Origin: Pyrus communis | Lineage: Eukaryota; Streptophyta; Magnoliopsida; Rosales; Rosaceae | DNA: 64,000 bases | Assembly (NCBI RefSeq): GCF_963583255.1 | Contig: NC_084818.1 | Span: forward strand, 11,038,222 to 11,102,221 | Reading direction: 5' to 3' | Shown: piece after piece, positions 22,576 to 33,841 of the stretch | How the letters are laid out: each line of letters begins with the position of its first letter | Numbering within the stretch: position 1 is the first letter of the stretch | Notes under the pieces: model-generated | Told to the model about the DNA's origin: nothing | Seen by the model: the letters and a program-made list of their open reading frames with translations, nothing else | Database searches by the model: none | Position numbers and translations under genes: made by a program

Positions 22576-24868
22576 ATCTTAAGACAAGTTTTTGGTTTGA
22601 TTGCTATGTTTGTTTGAGAATTAAATTATTTGTGATATAATACTTGGTCCTATGGGCGTGAATTTTCTTCTTGATTAATTTTGTGGGAGAATGGTCTAGT
22701 ATCTAATCTTGCATATGAAGAGGTGGTTTTGTTATGTTTACTGCAAAAATAATTATTATATTCTTGGTCAGTTGGTTACCTCTTTGCCTTGCATTGAATT
22801 TCAATTTTGTGATGCCTGCGCGTTAAGGTTACGATACTTGGCATGAATTATTTGTTTGACCGGGGCATATTTTGTATGTTAACTAAGTTATTAATGAATT
22901 TTACTTTTGGAAGAAATACATTGGGTACGTTGTACATACAGAATGTAATTATGTGTTCTCATGCTTTTCTTTGCATTGGTTTCTTTTGGTGAAAAGAAAT
23001 AAAAATAATCTTATACGTGCAGTAGAAATTAAGTTGAATAATATATGAAATGGTGAAACGCTTTGGCTTTGCAAACTGTGAGGGTGTTGGGTATACTAAT
23101 CAAGATACGGCTTCACTCTATTATTATTATATTAAATATCCTAACATTATTCTAAGGACACGAGTTTTGTTCGTTACATATTAGAACATATAACTATGTG
23201 ATTTTTTGGGATATATGTATTTCCTGGAATCTCTTGCAATTGTTTAAGATAATAGTGAATTGCACTTAAATCTCATTTGGTATTTCTAAACCATGCACCT
23301 TTTCAGTCTAGAGTTACAATTAATTATCAAATTAATCATGTCTCCTACACACCATTTTACTTGGAAAAGGTACTATGGTGATGGGGTATCCGGTCTGGAT
23401 AACCGCATAAGGATCGTTTGAGTTCGGTCATGTATCAAGCATCTGCAAACTGTGCAGTCACCCAGCAATTATGTAGTATCGTGTATATTTGTTGCTAGTT
23501 ATCACAATAAGGTGATTATGGTCGCTAAAATTGAAGCATAAAATGCGTATGCTCCTTTCACCATAAGGTATTGCAGGGCATTAGAAGGAACATTTGCAGA
23601 CCGTAACTTTGTGGCACTATAAAATATGCAGACTACATCTTGAGACTGGAAATAATAGTAAAAGACGTCAAGTATTATGAACATCATAATAGAGTCTTGC
23701 AGTTACCCCTATTAGTCACGGTGAAAGTCTTGCCTTATTTGTTTATGTTAGTCATGGTTAGTTCAACAAATTTGATACAGGATTATGATCACAAAGAGTG
23801 ATGTTGTCCTTCATCTTGATAGTTTTCTACTTCTTAAGTTTGATGAGTGAGTTACTAATAGCATTAAAGCAACCATAATATATGTGAATTGTGGGGGTGG
23901 CTTAGCTATTTTGAGAAATAGGATATACTTAAAAATAATGTAAAAGTAATTTGCTTCTAAAAAGTGACAACAATTATCTCTTATAATTGAAGTTTTAAAG
24001 TATTGACAGGTTGGAGATCTTCTCACAAATGCTTTTAAATGTGGGGGATTTTACCCAAGTGTTAGCAAAATTACTTATCAAATCCAAAACACATGTTTGG
24101 AGAAATTATGTTGGAAAACAACTACTCTCAAAGGAAATAATTTCCATGCATGGATATAAAGTTTGTGATGGTCATATAATGAATAGTCAACCTAGTGGTA
24201 CCAATTTTTAAAGGCTTGACTAGAGAGTAAGTTGTATCATTGAGGGGAATGAGTTAAAAGCCTACGTCTTAAGAATCGTCATAATGGCAACCCAACCTAG
24301 CAGACTGGAGATCCCAAGATCTAGGTTCAAAGGGACAACCGAATTGTGGATGATTCAATGGGAGCACTGCGGAGATAATCTCCTGCCCATGTCCTATGAT
24401 GAAACAGTGTTATCTGCAGCGTATATAGGATAAGCTTTGCTTTTAATGGTTCCTATACTTGGAAATAACAAGTGGGGGTATTGCAGGATACTCTTAATGG
24501 GAAGTCACCTATCTTGAGTGAGGAATGGGGCCATACCTGTGAGAATTTTTTGAAGGGCTTAGTTTTCTAAAAGCATTCATGAGAAACCAATAATTGTTCA
24601 GGGCCAAAATAAACACACAACCGAGCAAGCACGAGGTATCTGGAAGGGTATTGTGTGATTACTATTGTCTTGGTTTACACAAACGGTTGAGCAATTCAAG
24701 ACATCGCGTTCATTGATTAACCAAGTAAATCCGATAGTAATTCACTACGGAAGGTTCAAAGCCAAAAGTCACTTATCCCGATACGGTACTTTTCCTACTT
24801 AATTCTCTCTCTAGTGTCTACATTGTCATTTGCATGGTATTGAGTCAATTTCCATTCATATGGGGGAT

Positions 24869-25453
24869 TGTTGGAAAATTTAACAATAATATTATTATAT
24901 TAAATTTATTAATTGAATGGAAATTAGAAGTGGAGCCTTTTGGTAGAAAGATATGTCTACTCAAATGATGAGTTGCAACTTTTGACTTTTCATGAATAGT
25001 CACATGCTTTCCAAAGAGATATCTCACATTCTATAAATAGGGAAGCCCCCTATAATCACAAAATATAACTTTTCATTGTTTTACATAATCATACATAGAA
25101 TGTACTAAATATTAGAGAGTCTCATTAAGTCTATATGAGAGAGTTTTCAACACAATCGTGGTTCATAGAGCTTTGTGATTTGGAGTGCTACTATTACAAG
25201 GACGTGGTCATTGTATATTGGGAGACATGCGCCGATCAACCATGAGTATCGTAATGGGGCGTAAACTTGTCTTAAGGACAAAGTGTCCAACACTTGTCTC
25301 GACCGTATTTTTTAGGTTTTTCTAATCTATTCTATCATGTTCATTTAACATTGATTACTCATGTACATGCATTATTATGATATATAATTGCATGAATTAT
25401 TTCTTCATTTTCTATGTGATTTATTATAGCAATTAGACCTAATTTTTCCAACA
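24869..25453 (+). repeat. 3' LTR of the 22-25 kb element
   Basis: Direct repeat of 22005-22575 with scattered substitutions and an extra insertion of about 13 bases near 25226-25245. The CTAAA target duplication follows directly. Confidence 0.88.
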
Positions 25454-25458
25454 CTAAA

Positions 25459-26156
25459 TATATCGTAAAGCTACCGACCAACCCCATAAGTCAAGCTGCA
25501 AAAGCTTTGCTGGGAGAAAATGAATACGGTCAATTGGGATCTTTGTGTCCAAACACTGTATATCTTAATATGGTTGGTTATTAGAAAAATATGCACGTAC
25601 ATTTTTATAATATATATAATGTTGTTCCTAATCTTTCCTTTTCAACTTTTGCTTGTAACCCTTTAGTAAAGCAAACCTTGCAAAGTTGGACACTCCATTA
25701 CTAAGAAATGATGAATTTTGGAGTTGTTTAATAAAGATTCTGATTCTGATAGTTTAGACCAATGGTATCGCCTAGAATAATTAATCTGCTTGGAAAATGC
25801 AGGAGGAGGTGGAGGCCCTTTATTGGAGCCTGACCCTGCCTACATAGAGGAGGAATTCATCTATTGATTGATTGGGGGGAAGAATTTGCGCTACCTCCTG
25901 CTCTCTTTCGGATCCCTACTTTCCTCAGGGGGAGTATGGAGGTCTGGAGGAGAATAGTGTTCTTCCTGTTGTCAGTAAAAAGATTTCCATGTCATAAAAT
26001 TATAAGGATTCGAAAAAGGGAAGGTCTCAAAGTAGTGAGTAGCTTGGTCAGCAAACCATAGAATTAAAGATGTATGAATTTTTTAATAGCCGCCAGGGTA
26101 GAACGAAGTGACGAGAAGTTTGGGATATGTTTGGCCTGTCTTGGTTGTTTTTATTG
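25459..26156. other. Intergenic stretch
   Basis: No gene is supported. A short open segment at about 25802-25865, preceded by a splice-acceptor-like aatgcag, would encode a Gly-rich then acidic peptide ending EEEFIY. It is too short to identify and may be an orphan exon or chance. Confidence 0.4.
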
Positions 26157-26161
26157 TTGGA

Positions 26162-26445
26162 TGTCACATCCCGGCCCGGGGCGGATCACTTCCCGAACCC
26201 GCTCCACCACCGTAGCACGATATTGTTCGCTTTGGGCTTACCATTCCCTCACGGTTTTGTTTTTGGGAACTCACGAGCAACTTCCCAGTGTGTCACCCAT
26301 CATGGGATTGCTCTAGCCCCCTTCTCGCTTAACTTTGGAGTTCCTACGGAACCCGAAGTCAGTGAGCTCCCAAAAGGCCTCGTGCTAGGTAGGGATGAGA
26401 ATATACATTTAAGGATCACTCCCCTGGGCGATGTGGGATGTCACA
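26162..26445 (-). repeat. Cassandra LTR 1 (right-to-left 3' outermost)
   Basis: 284 bp. The 5S-like segment lies at about 26270-26345 on the minus strand. It shares with LTR 2 the variant cagtgtgtcaccc, where LTRs 3 to 5 have cagtgggtcaccc. Confidence 0.9.
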
Positions 26446-26515
26446 ATCCACCCCCTTAGGGGCCCGACGTCCTCGTCGGCACATTTCCGGCCAGGGATTG
26501 GCTCTGATACCAATT

Positions 26516-26799
26516 TGTCACATCCCAGCCCGGGGCGGATCACTTCCCGGGCCCGCTCCACCACCGTAGCACGATATTGTCCGCTTTGGGCTTACCATTC
26601 CCTCACGGTTTTGTTTTTGGGAACTCACGAGCAACTTCCCAGTGTGTCACCCATCATGGGATTGCTCTAGCCCCATTCTCGCTTAACTTCGGAGTTCTTA
26701 CGGAACCCGAAGCCAGTGAGCTCCCAAAAGGCCTCGTGCTAGGTAGGGATGAGAATATACATTTAAGGATCACTCCCTTGGGCGATGTGGGATGTCACA
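26516..26799 (-). repeat. Cassandra LTR 2
   Basis: 284 bp, nearly identical to LTR 1 and sharing its gtgtgtcaccc variant. Confidence 0.9.
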
Positions 26800-26869
26800 A
26801 TCCACCCCCTTAGGGGCCCGACGTCCTCGTCGGCACATTTCCGGCCAGGGATTGGCTCTGATACCAATT

Positions 26870-27154
26870 TGTCACATCCCAGCCCGGGGCGGATCACTTC
26901 CCTGGCCCACTCCACCACCGTAGCACGATATTGTCCCGCTTTGGGCTTACCATTCCCTCACGGTTTTGTTTTTGGGAACTCACGAGTAACTTCCCAGTGG
27001 GTCACCCATCATGGGATTGCTCTAGCCCCATTCTCGCTTAACTTCGGAGTTCCTACGGAACCCGAAGCCAGTGAGCTCCCAAAAGGCCTCGTGCTAGGTA
27101 GGGATGAGAATATACATTTAAGGATCACTCCCCTGGGCGATGTGGGATGTCACA
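26870..27154 (-). repeat. Cassandra LTR 3
   Basis: 285 bp. It is fused directly at its right border (27154/27155) to a truncated LTR without the 70-bp internal domain. Confidence 0.9.
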
Positions 27155-27360
27155 ACCATTCCCTCACGGTTTTGTTTTTGGGAACTCACGAGCAACTTCC
27201 CAGTGGGTCACCCATCATGGGATTGCTCTAGCCCCCTTCTCGCTTAACTTCGGAGTTCCTACGGAACCCGAAGCCAGTGAGCTCCCAAAATGCCTCATGC
27301 TAGGTAGGGATGAGAATATACATTTAAGGATCACTCCCCTGGGCGATGTGGGATGTCACA
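27155..27360 (-). repeat. Cassandra LTR 4, truncated
   Basis: 206 bp. It lacks about 80 bp of the 3' side of the LTR (minus orientation) and starts in the block accattccctcacgg, but it retains the whole 5S-like part. Confidence 0.9.
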
Positions 27361-27430
27361 ATCCACCCCCTTAGGGGCCCGACGTCCTCGTCGGCACATT
27401 TCCGGCCAGGGATTGGCTCTGATACCAATT

Positions 27431-27716
27431 TGACACATCCCGGCCCAGGGGGGACCAGTTCCCGGGCCCACTCTACCACCGTAGCACGATATTGTCCGCT
27501 TTGGGCCCCAACCACGCCCTCACGGTTTTGTTTCTGGGAATTCACGAGAAACTTCCCAGTGGGTCACCCATCATGGGATTGCTCTAGCCCCCTTCTCGCT
27601 TAACTTCGGAGTTCCTACGGAACTCGAAGCCAATGAGCTCCCAAAAGGCCTCGTGCTAGGTAGGGATGAGAATATACATTTAAGGATCACTCCCCTGGGC
27701 GATATGGGATGTCACA
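27431..27716 (-). repeat. Cassandra LTR 5 (5' outermost)
   Basis: 286 bp. It is the most diverged copy, for example tgacacatcc at its left end instead of tgtcacatcc. The TTGGA target duplication follows at 27717. Confidence 0.9.
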
Positions 27717-27721
27717 TTGGA

Positions 27722-29353
27722 GATATGTTAATAATATGTGATAAAAATAAATAATAAATGTGAACAACTAATTAACAGTGTATGAACAATGAAATAATAT
27801 TAAACAGAAATATTGAAGATTGAGGCTTACGTACTGCAATGTCCTTGAAATAGAAATTTCATCCCTACTCAGTGCTTGTAGTTCTACGGACGTCTGCTTT
27901 ATCAGGATTCAACGATCAAGTCAAAATTCCAGCATTGAAAAACTTGACTTCTGGCAAATTTTTGTGTGGTTCTCTCGGAAATGATATTTGTGATTGTAGA
28001 AGAAGAATGTTGATTTTCTGTATGCAAAATGCCATGCAGATGGATGTATATATAGTTGGTGTATGCATGTTCACAACAGGTATAAGAAAGGGATGTGTCT
28101 GTTGGGAGACATCTTCCCCATATGAGTGCTTTGGTCTTTCTTTCATCACTCTTTAAAGACTTCATCTAAAAGGATGAGTATGTTGATAAAAAATAATAAA
28201 AAATAATTAATTAAAGAATTTAATTATATAGTAATTATAATTAGTTATATATTAATTATCAATTAATTAGCACACCCTAAAGCCCCACTCCAAGGATGAG
28301 CCCAATTTTATTCTCCAAGGTCCATCACTCCAATCACTTTCTATAAGGGACAAAGTCTTATAAAATGAAAAAACCTTTTGGTAGTTACCAATGTGAGACA
28401 GTGAAATTTCCACTCAAAATTTCCACTCAAAATTTCCGACATTTATTTGTGCAGGGCTAATGTTTAATTAACATATGATGTTGGCCTAAAAAGTTAGATA
28501 ATGTACGCTTAAAAGGAAAATAATGTATTTAGCAACGTACCAAATTGTCTCTTGATCCATATATTAATTAGGGCAACTGAAGTGTTCATCTAAATAAGTA
28601 AAGAATTGTAACTTGGCTCATAACATTCATTTTTGTATTAAAGTCCCAAATTCGAATTCTCTCTTCTCCAATATCGTTTGTATCAAAAGTGCTCAATTAT
28701 ATAGAATGTAATCACGTCTAAGTATAATATAGTGTCTTTTGATTATGATAATTTTACAGTTAATAATACAAAATGTCATTATTCTTACTATAATACAGTT
28801 GGTGGTTACATTGGGATGTCCTTTTACACAGTCAAGATAGGGTATCATGCTTAGACGTAATTGGATTACACTACATTAGAGTGACGTAATTGGATTACAC
28901 TACACTAGAGTCGTTCAAATTTGTACTCTAATTTTATACATAGAATGACATTAGTATTACTATGAAGTTAACTTTTACGCTGTGGGCATCATATTACACT
29001 GTAAAATTAGAATATTATCTATATCGTATTGATGAAGTGTAGAACACATTATAAACTACATCAAGACGCACTGACATATTATTTATACCTCAATTAACGA
29101 CAATATCTATGCAATAAAGAACATACCTCCACTACTATGATGAGTATAAGCACTCGTAAAGGCTTAAACATTTTTTATACAGGCAATATAGACGGCAAAG
29201 GGAAATCGGACTTGAAATCTCAAGTGCAATGATAAATGCTCTAAATCGACTAAAGCAAAAATACATTTAAGCTCGCAAACCCCATATCGATTTTTAAGTC
29301 AAATAGTCAATAGATGAAAGTACTAACATTAATCAAAGTACTTTACTAAAAAA
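27722..29353. other. Intergenic stretch
   Basis: No gene is supported. A 94-codon frame at 27872-28156 has no recognised domain. A perfectly placed 29-bp tandem duplication lies at 28854-28911. Short direct repeats of the word aaatttccactc occur near 28410-28435. Confidence 0.45.
28854..28911. repeat. 29-bp tandem duplication
   Basis: Two adjacent units (28854-28882 and 28883-28911) start gacgtaattggattacac and differ at one position (cattagagt against cactagagt). Confidence 0.9.
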
Positions 29354-29889
29354 TTATTTTTAGCTACGCCCCTGAAACTTGATTTTAATTTCACTTTACT
29401 CTATATAACTCAAAAATCACAATTTTACTTCATAAAACTTAAAGTTCTGTTCATTTTGCTTCTAGAACTCAATTTTGATCCACTTTGCCCCTCTGAAACT
29501 TGAAAGTCATCTTTATAAAACCTAAAATTCATTCCACATTGCTTTAGATCGGTTAATTTCTTATGTGGATTTGATTTGACTGCTAATCTAATCAATGTTG
29601 TTTTTTTATTTTTTTCATCTCTTCAATTTCTTATAAACTTAATGTTATCTGATTGTTGAATGTTAACGCAAGATATGGAGATTTATAATCAAATTTATTG
29701 CAATGTGACATAGGCTTATTGGGTGTTGGGTCTCACATATGTTTTTGAAGGCAACATAAGTTTCAAGGAGATGAGAGAGTCCACAAGTCAAAGTGGAATG
29801 AATTTTGAATTTCAAGAAATAAAATTGTAACTATTAAGTTATAGAAAGTAAAATGAGATCAACATGAAACTCGGCGTAACTAAAAATAA
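29354..29889. mobile_element. Foldback-type element with subrepeated arms
   Basis: The left arm begins ttatttttagctacgcc and the right arm ends ggcgtaactaaaaataa, the reverse complement with few changes. Similarity continues for roughly 150 bp inward. Each arm consists of degenerate blocks of about 35 bp built on ctgaaactt...ttttacttt words. A related half-copy lies at about 10430-10605. No coding sequence is present. A clean target duplication was not found because the flanks are A/T-rich. Confidence 0.65.
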
Positions 29890-30261
29890 ACAAAATAATA
29901 ATTAGTAAGTGTCTAGGTTCACCGAAACTAGAGATTTACATGATTCACCTCGAGATTTGGGTAGAAAACTGTCGGCAAAGGTTATGCTCACCATTCTTTG
30001 CAACTCCCTCTTTCAAGGTTGGATGGTACTATTTTCACTAGTAAGCGTGCATTTCACTAGTAAACTATAGTTGCTAGTCTGGAGTAACAATATCTATCTT
30101 TTAACATTGGGATGAAAGTAAATACTACCATACTAGCAACTACAGTTGGAATTAGGAACGCTTTCTTTGGATTTAACCACACTTGACCATGATCTTAATG
30201 GTGTTTGGTATGAGGCTTCAACAACAGTGAATTCGATTGTCGAGCAATATTTTGGGGATCT
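29890..30261. other. Spacer before the LINE scrap
   Basis: No feature is supported. It may be part of the same decayed LINE, but no motif shows it. Confidence 0.35.
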
Positions 30262-30840
30262 TTGACTATAAGCCATCCCCAAAGAAACCATGAGATTTTT
30301 TATTGTGTAGAAGCAAGGCTCTCGGAGAACGATAATAAGGAGTTGGTACGGCTATCTATGGACGATGAGATTCGCAGGGCAGCCTTCCCAATTTCGGCGT
30401 CCCAGTCACTTGGCCCAGATGGATTCTCGAGTAGTTTGTATCATGAATTCTGGGATGTGGTGGGGGTGATATTATAAGAATGGTTAAAGCTTTTTGGCAA
30501 TCAGGGAAACTCCTCAGGAAAATAAACCATACCCATATAGTTCTCATTCCAAAAGTTCAAATCCAAGAAAGATGTCCCAACTTCGGCCGATTGCATTGTG
30601 TAACGTCATCTACAAAGTGATTGCAAAACTAGTAACCAATATACAGAAGAAATTGATGTCTCAATTAATCAGTTCAAAGCAATCATCATTTCTCTGTCAG
30701 GCAAATTCGTGACAATGTTTTTGGTTCATGAGATTATACATTCTCTTAATCAACGAAACGAGGGAGCGAAGGCTCCTATGGCTATAAAGCTGAACATGGC
30801 AAACGCATATGATCGTATGAAATGAGATTTTTGTTGGCAA
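30262..30840 (+). pseudogene. L1-type LINE reverse transcriptase fragment
   Basis: Successive frames give LGPDGFSSSLYHEFWDVVG (about 30408-30467), then SNPRKMSQLRPIALCNVIYK (about 30557-30616), then, in another frame, a segment ending in AIKLNMANAYDRM (about 30780-30820). This is the order of the N-terminal fingers/palm part of plant L1-type reverse transcriptase, up to the first catalytic aspartate region, D-M-A-K-A-Y-D-R; here the aspartate is N in LNMANAYD. Frameshifts and stops separate the pieces, and the FADD catalytic part, endonuclease and poly-A tail are missing. It is a dead 5'- and 3'-truncated copy. Confidence 0.82.
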
Positions 30841-31330
30841 TGATGGCGAAGCTAGAGCAGGAGGAGGAATCCATCAGTAAATTAACTTAATTTGAGGAGG
30901 AGACGAGAGGATAGTGGTGGTTGATTTCGATTCGCAGGCTGACGGAGAGAAAGAAGAACTGACAGAGTATTTGAGCAGCAGCAGCTCGAGTTAACGGATT
31001 GAGTAGTGAGGTGCTTTTATAAAATATGGGTATAAAAAAAATTGAGATAAAAAATGTGTTTAGTAAACACTTAAAAATAGCTTATTTTCACAGTTTTGGA
31101 TGAAAAAAAGCTGAAAACGTGAAGTAACATAAATGACCTTATTCTCATAACACAGCAGAAACAGTTTTTTTTTCAAAGTACAGCAATACCAAACCAAGCC
31201 CTAATAGAGACAAACTGACAAAGAGAAAAATAGAGAGATGGACAGAGTTGAGCAACAGCAGCTCGATTTGGGGCAGGACGTCGCAGTTGCCTGACACAAA
31301 TGGTATGGCAGTGGTGGGTTTGCCAGCTTG
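30841..31330. other. Intergenic stretch with part of another MITE
   Basis: No gene is supported. The stretch around 31150-31202 ends accaaaccaagccctaa, the right end of a PIF/Harbinger-like MITE. The matching left end was not found, so the copy is partial or decayed. Confidence 0.45.
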
Positions 31331-31333
31331 TTA

Positions 31334-32373
31334 GGCCTCGTTTGGCACACCGAATAGTATTAATAATACGAAGCAGGTGTTTGGTGAGCTTCGTATGAAA
31401 TAAGCACCAGACTATTTAATTCAGGCCCACTTATCTTATACCCCTCACATCCGGCTATTATCCCGTCTAAAACCATGGGACAATTTAGTCGGGCTCGTTC
31501 TCTCCTTCCTCTCCGAACGCACTGTCGGTCCTCCCAGGTTCCACCCCTCCCTCATTCATCTTCTTCTTCGTCTGAATCCAAGTTCATCTTCTCATTCATC
31601 TTCTTCTTCTTCCCAGTTTCGCCCCTCCCTCTGTTTCATGGAATTTTTCTGCAATTTCTGATTTCTGGGTTTTTTCATCCGCCATTATCTAACACAACAG
31701 AGCTTTAAAGTTTGCAACTTTCTGCCATTTTCTAGAGCTTCAAAGCTTGTGAGTAATTTACTGGGTGAAAATCAAATTCAACTTTCTGCCTTTTTTTTTT
31801 TTTTTTTTTATTTTTTTTTTTTTTTAAGTAGAATGGGGATCAAATGGTATAAGAGGGGATTGCACAATTGTCGTAACAGGCTTTGGGGCGGACACCCATC
31901 TCTCGCATTTTCATTTGCAAATTATGACCACTCATCACATACCGTTTATGCCTGAAGGATCATTCTCTACCATTTTCTAGAATTTCAACTTTCTGTCAAC
32001 CTCTATCCTCGAACGAAGCCGTTTTTGGGCCTCTGAACCCCTTCTTGTCTGAATCAAACACCCCTAGAACCCAGAAATCTAGGGAGGGAGTGATGGAGGA
32101 AGAGGGAATGAGGGGAGGAGACGATCGAAAATCTGGGGAGAAGATCGGCAATCTGGGGAGGGAAGAGAGAAAAGTTCATCAAACAAAAAATGATTCCTTT
32201 TCTTATCCGATTCAGTACCAAACCGGTTCAGTGCCAAACACAGTATAAATAATACGGTCATTAGTCTGATACTGCACCAAACGCCTGATTAATTTAGTCA
32301 GTACTATCCGGTGACTATTTATCCTATCCGACAGAAATAGTCAGTATAGTCCGAGCTGCCAAACGAGGCCTTA
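31334..32373. mobile_element. Non-autonomous PIF/Harbinger-type element of 1.04 kb
   Basis: The ends are GGCCTCGTTTGGCA at 31334 and TGCCAAACGAGGCC ending 32373, perfect inverted repeats of 14 bp. TTA flanks both sides (31331-31333 and 32374-32376), the 3-bp duplication of this superfamily. Inside are T-rich runs (31788-31825) and purine-rich tracts (32080-32170). The frames it contains are low complexity and show no transposase motif. Confidence 0.87.
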
Positions 32374-32376
32374 ATG

Positions 32377-32890
32377 TATTGCTGAATCTTATTGAACTGG
32401 ATTGAAAATTTTAGGGGTTTTAGATCTAATTGGTTGAGGTGATGGAACTGTTGCAGGGGCCTCATTGATCTTGAATGCTACAAAGCCTTGCCAAGGGATG
32501 ATCAATGGTAACAAAACTTTGCAAGATCATACAAGAAAGGTATATGATTTTGGGTCGAGACTGCGTTGCCCCTGCTCTAGACTCGCTTCGTCCCGCAATT
32601 ATCCTCTCCCCGCCCTGATCCGTGTTGTATGTATAAATTTTGGACCTACCCTATACTTATCCTGACCTGCGGGTACCGGACTCTTTTGCACGCCCTTATT
32701 AGCTCCCATATTTAGAACTTCATTGGTCATGAATTTCTCTTTAATATTTTGGCTTACAATGTAAACATTTCCTTCAGAATCTAATAAAATCCACCCTTTA
32801 ACCCCCAAAAAAAAAATGATCTTAATTTGTAAGTGTTTTTTTTTTTTTTTTTTATTATTATTTTATTTTATTTTATTTTAACAAACGATA
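32377..32890. other. Intergenic stretch
   Basis: No gene is supported. A T-rich run followed by ttatt/tttta repeats lies at about 32835-32880. Confidence 0.45.
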
Positions 32891-32898
32891 TTATCTAC

Positions 32899-33407
32899 CT
32901 CACTGTTCTAAAAATCAGCTTAGGCGGCACCTAGGTGCTAGGTGGTGTAGGACCGATGCGATCTAGGCCAAAACAGGCAGAATAATCGGGTAGGGGCTTG
33001 GTAGGCAAACGACTAGGTGGGCTAGGAGATGGCTAGGCGGTTCTTTTGTTTTTAATTTTTTTTTTTTTTTATAATTAACTTCAAGGGTTTTCTAACCTAC
33101 TAAAAAAGAACCTAGATTATGAATTAGTGATTTTCAATTTTGGTTTTTGGTTTTGGGTTTTTCCTATTTTTACTGCATTAGTTTGTGAAGATGGCAATGC
33201 CATGATGCCTTAAGTTTTAACTTTTAACTTTTCCAAATTGTCAATATAAGTATAATTTTTAATTTTTTAGAGTGTAAATAGACACTTATTTATATGTTAT
33301 ATAATAAACTTAATTAAAACAGCCTAGTTCACCTAGGCCCCCGCTTAGTTGCCTAGGTTCTAGGCTCCAGCTCGCCGCCCGACAAGCGTCTAACGTTTTG
33401 TAGAACC
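32899..33407. mobile_element. hAT-type MITE of 509 bp
   Basis: The identical 8-bp duplication TTATCTAC flanks the element (32891-32898 and 33408-33415). Near the ends, tgttctaaaaa on the left and the reverse complement of ttttgtagaac on the right form an imperfect inverted repeat. Both subterminal regions are rich in gcctagg/cctaggc words, typical of subterminal repeats. There is no coding capacity. Confidence 0.78.
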
Positions 33408-33549
33408 TTATCTACACTAAAGGGTGGATAGGCTAAGCCTCACAATGGGCTAGCAATGATGTGGTTCAACTTCACAATTACAAGTGAAGAGGAATACCAC
33501 TAGACCGTAGTACTAAGTAGCTTAATTCTTAAGTTTAAGTATAACTAAT

Positions 33550-33770
33550 CAGAAGAGGATCCTCTCCAGATCCACTTTTTGGGAATCCTACGAATCCCCA
33601 CATCCTAACCTTTCATCGTACATTGTGAGGCCAATTTCCGTCAGATACTACTTGTATTTTATTTTAAATAAAAAAGTCAAATGATTTCTAACCGCACGAT
33701 ACACAATGAGTAGTTAAGATGTGAGAATCCCTAGGATCCTCACAAAGTAGATCTGGATGGGATCCAATTC
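33550..33770. mobile_element. Mutator-like MITE, family M, copy 1
   Basis: 221 bp. The long inverted ends are built on ggatcctctccagatc (left) and gatctggatgggatcc (right). The centre holds a conserved tattttaaataaa stretch and the words catcgtacattgtg and cacgatacacaatg. Flanked by a 9-bp duplication with one mismatch (ataactaat at 33541-33549 and ctaactaat at 33771-33779). Confidence 0.8.
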
Positions 33771-33841
33771 CTAACTAATGATTGTGCACCCATTTGGCTT
33801 GTATTCCCATGTTTGGAATCTGCTACTAACTCATTTAAACC

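Larger units (their letters stand above)
22005..25453 (+). mobile_element. LTR retrotransposon without a recognisable pol
   Basis: LTRs at 22005-22575 and 24869-25453 start TGTTGGAAAA and end TTTTCCAACA, a perfect 10-bp inverted terminus. The whole is flanked by CTAAA at 22000-22004 and 25454-25458. A polypurine tract (atatgggggatt) lies just before the right LTR, setting the orientation. The 2.3 kb interior has no gag, protease, integrase or reverse transcriptase motif in any frame that I can recognise. A short piece near 24010-24090 vaguely resembles the RNase H tail of Copia pol. The base after the left LTR does not begin a standard tRNA-Met primer site. Confidence 0.85.
26162..27716 (-). 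mobile_element. Tandemly expanded Cassandra TRIM element (5S-rRNA-like LTRs)
   Basis: On the minus strand each LTR starts TGTGACATCCCA and contains a 5S rRNA-like core: AACTCCGAAGTTAAGCG, then TGATGGGTGAC, then CTGGGAAGT. These are the internal RNA polymerase III promoter blocks that define Cassandra TRIMs. Layout (plus coordinates): LTR 26162-26445, internal 26446-26515, LTR 26516-26799, internal 26800-26869, LTR 26870-27154, truncated LTR 27155-27360, internal 27361-27430, LTR 27431-27716. Each internal domain is 70 bp and begins with the tRNA-Met primer site TTGGTATCAGAGCCA (minus). A single TTGGA duplication (26157-26161 and 27717-27721) flanks the whole array. No protein is encoded, which is normal for TRIMs. 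Confidence 0.93.

Noticed and set aside
24300..24345. Possible tRNA (aggttcaaagggacaacc looks like a T arm)
   Set aside because: No acceptor stem or anticodon arm could be formed around it.
25800..25865. Possible orphan last exon encoding a Gly-rich then acidic peptide
   Set aside because: Too short to identify and no upstream exon in frame; left as a remark in the intergenic entry.
26270..26345. 5S rRNA gene
   Set aside because: Only the promoter-like core of 5S is present, embedded in an LTR with a tRNA-Met primer site next to it. This is the Cassandra element, not a 5S gene.
26127..27374. Repeated frames of 75 to 148 codons with near-identical protein text across 26.1-27.6 kb
   Set aside because: They are chance open frames in the GC-rich Cassandra LTRs, repeated because the LTRs repeat; they lie on the non-element strand.
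27872..28156. 94-codon plus-strand frame rich in Cys
   Set aside because: No recognised domain, no supporting splice sites or homologous copy, and overlapping frames on the other strand of similar length.
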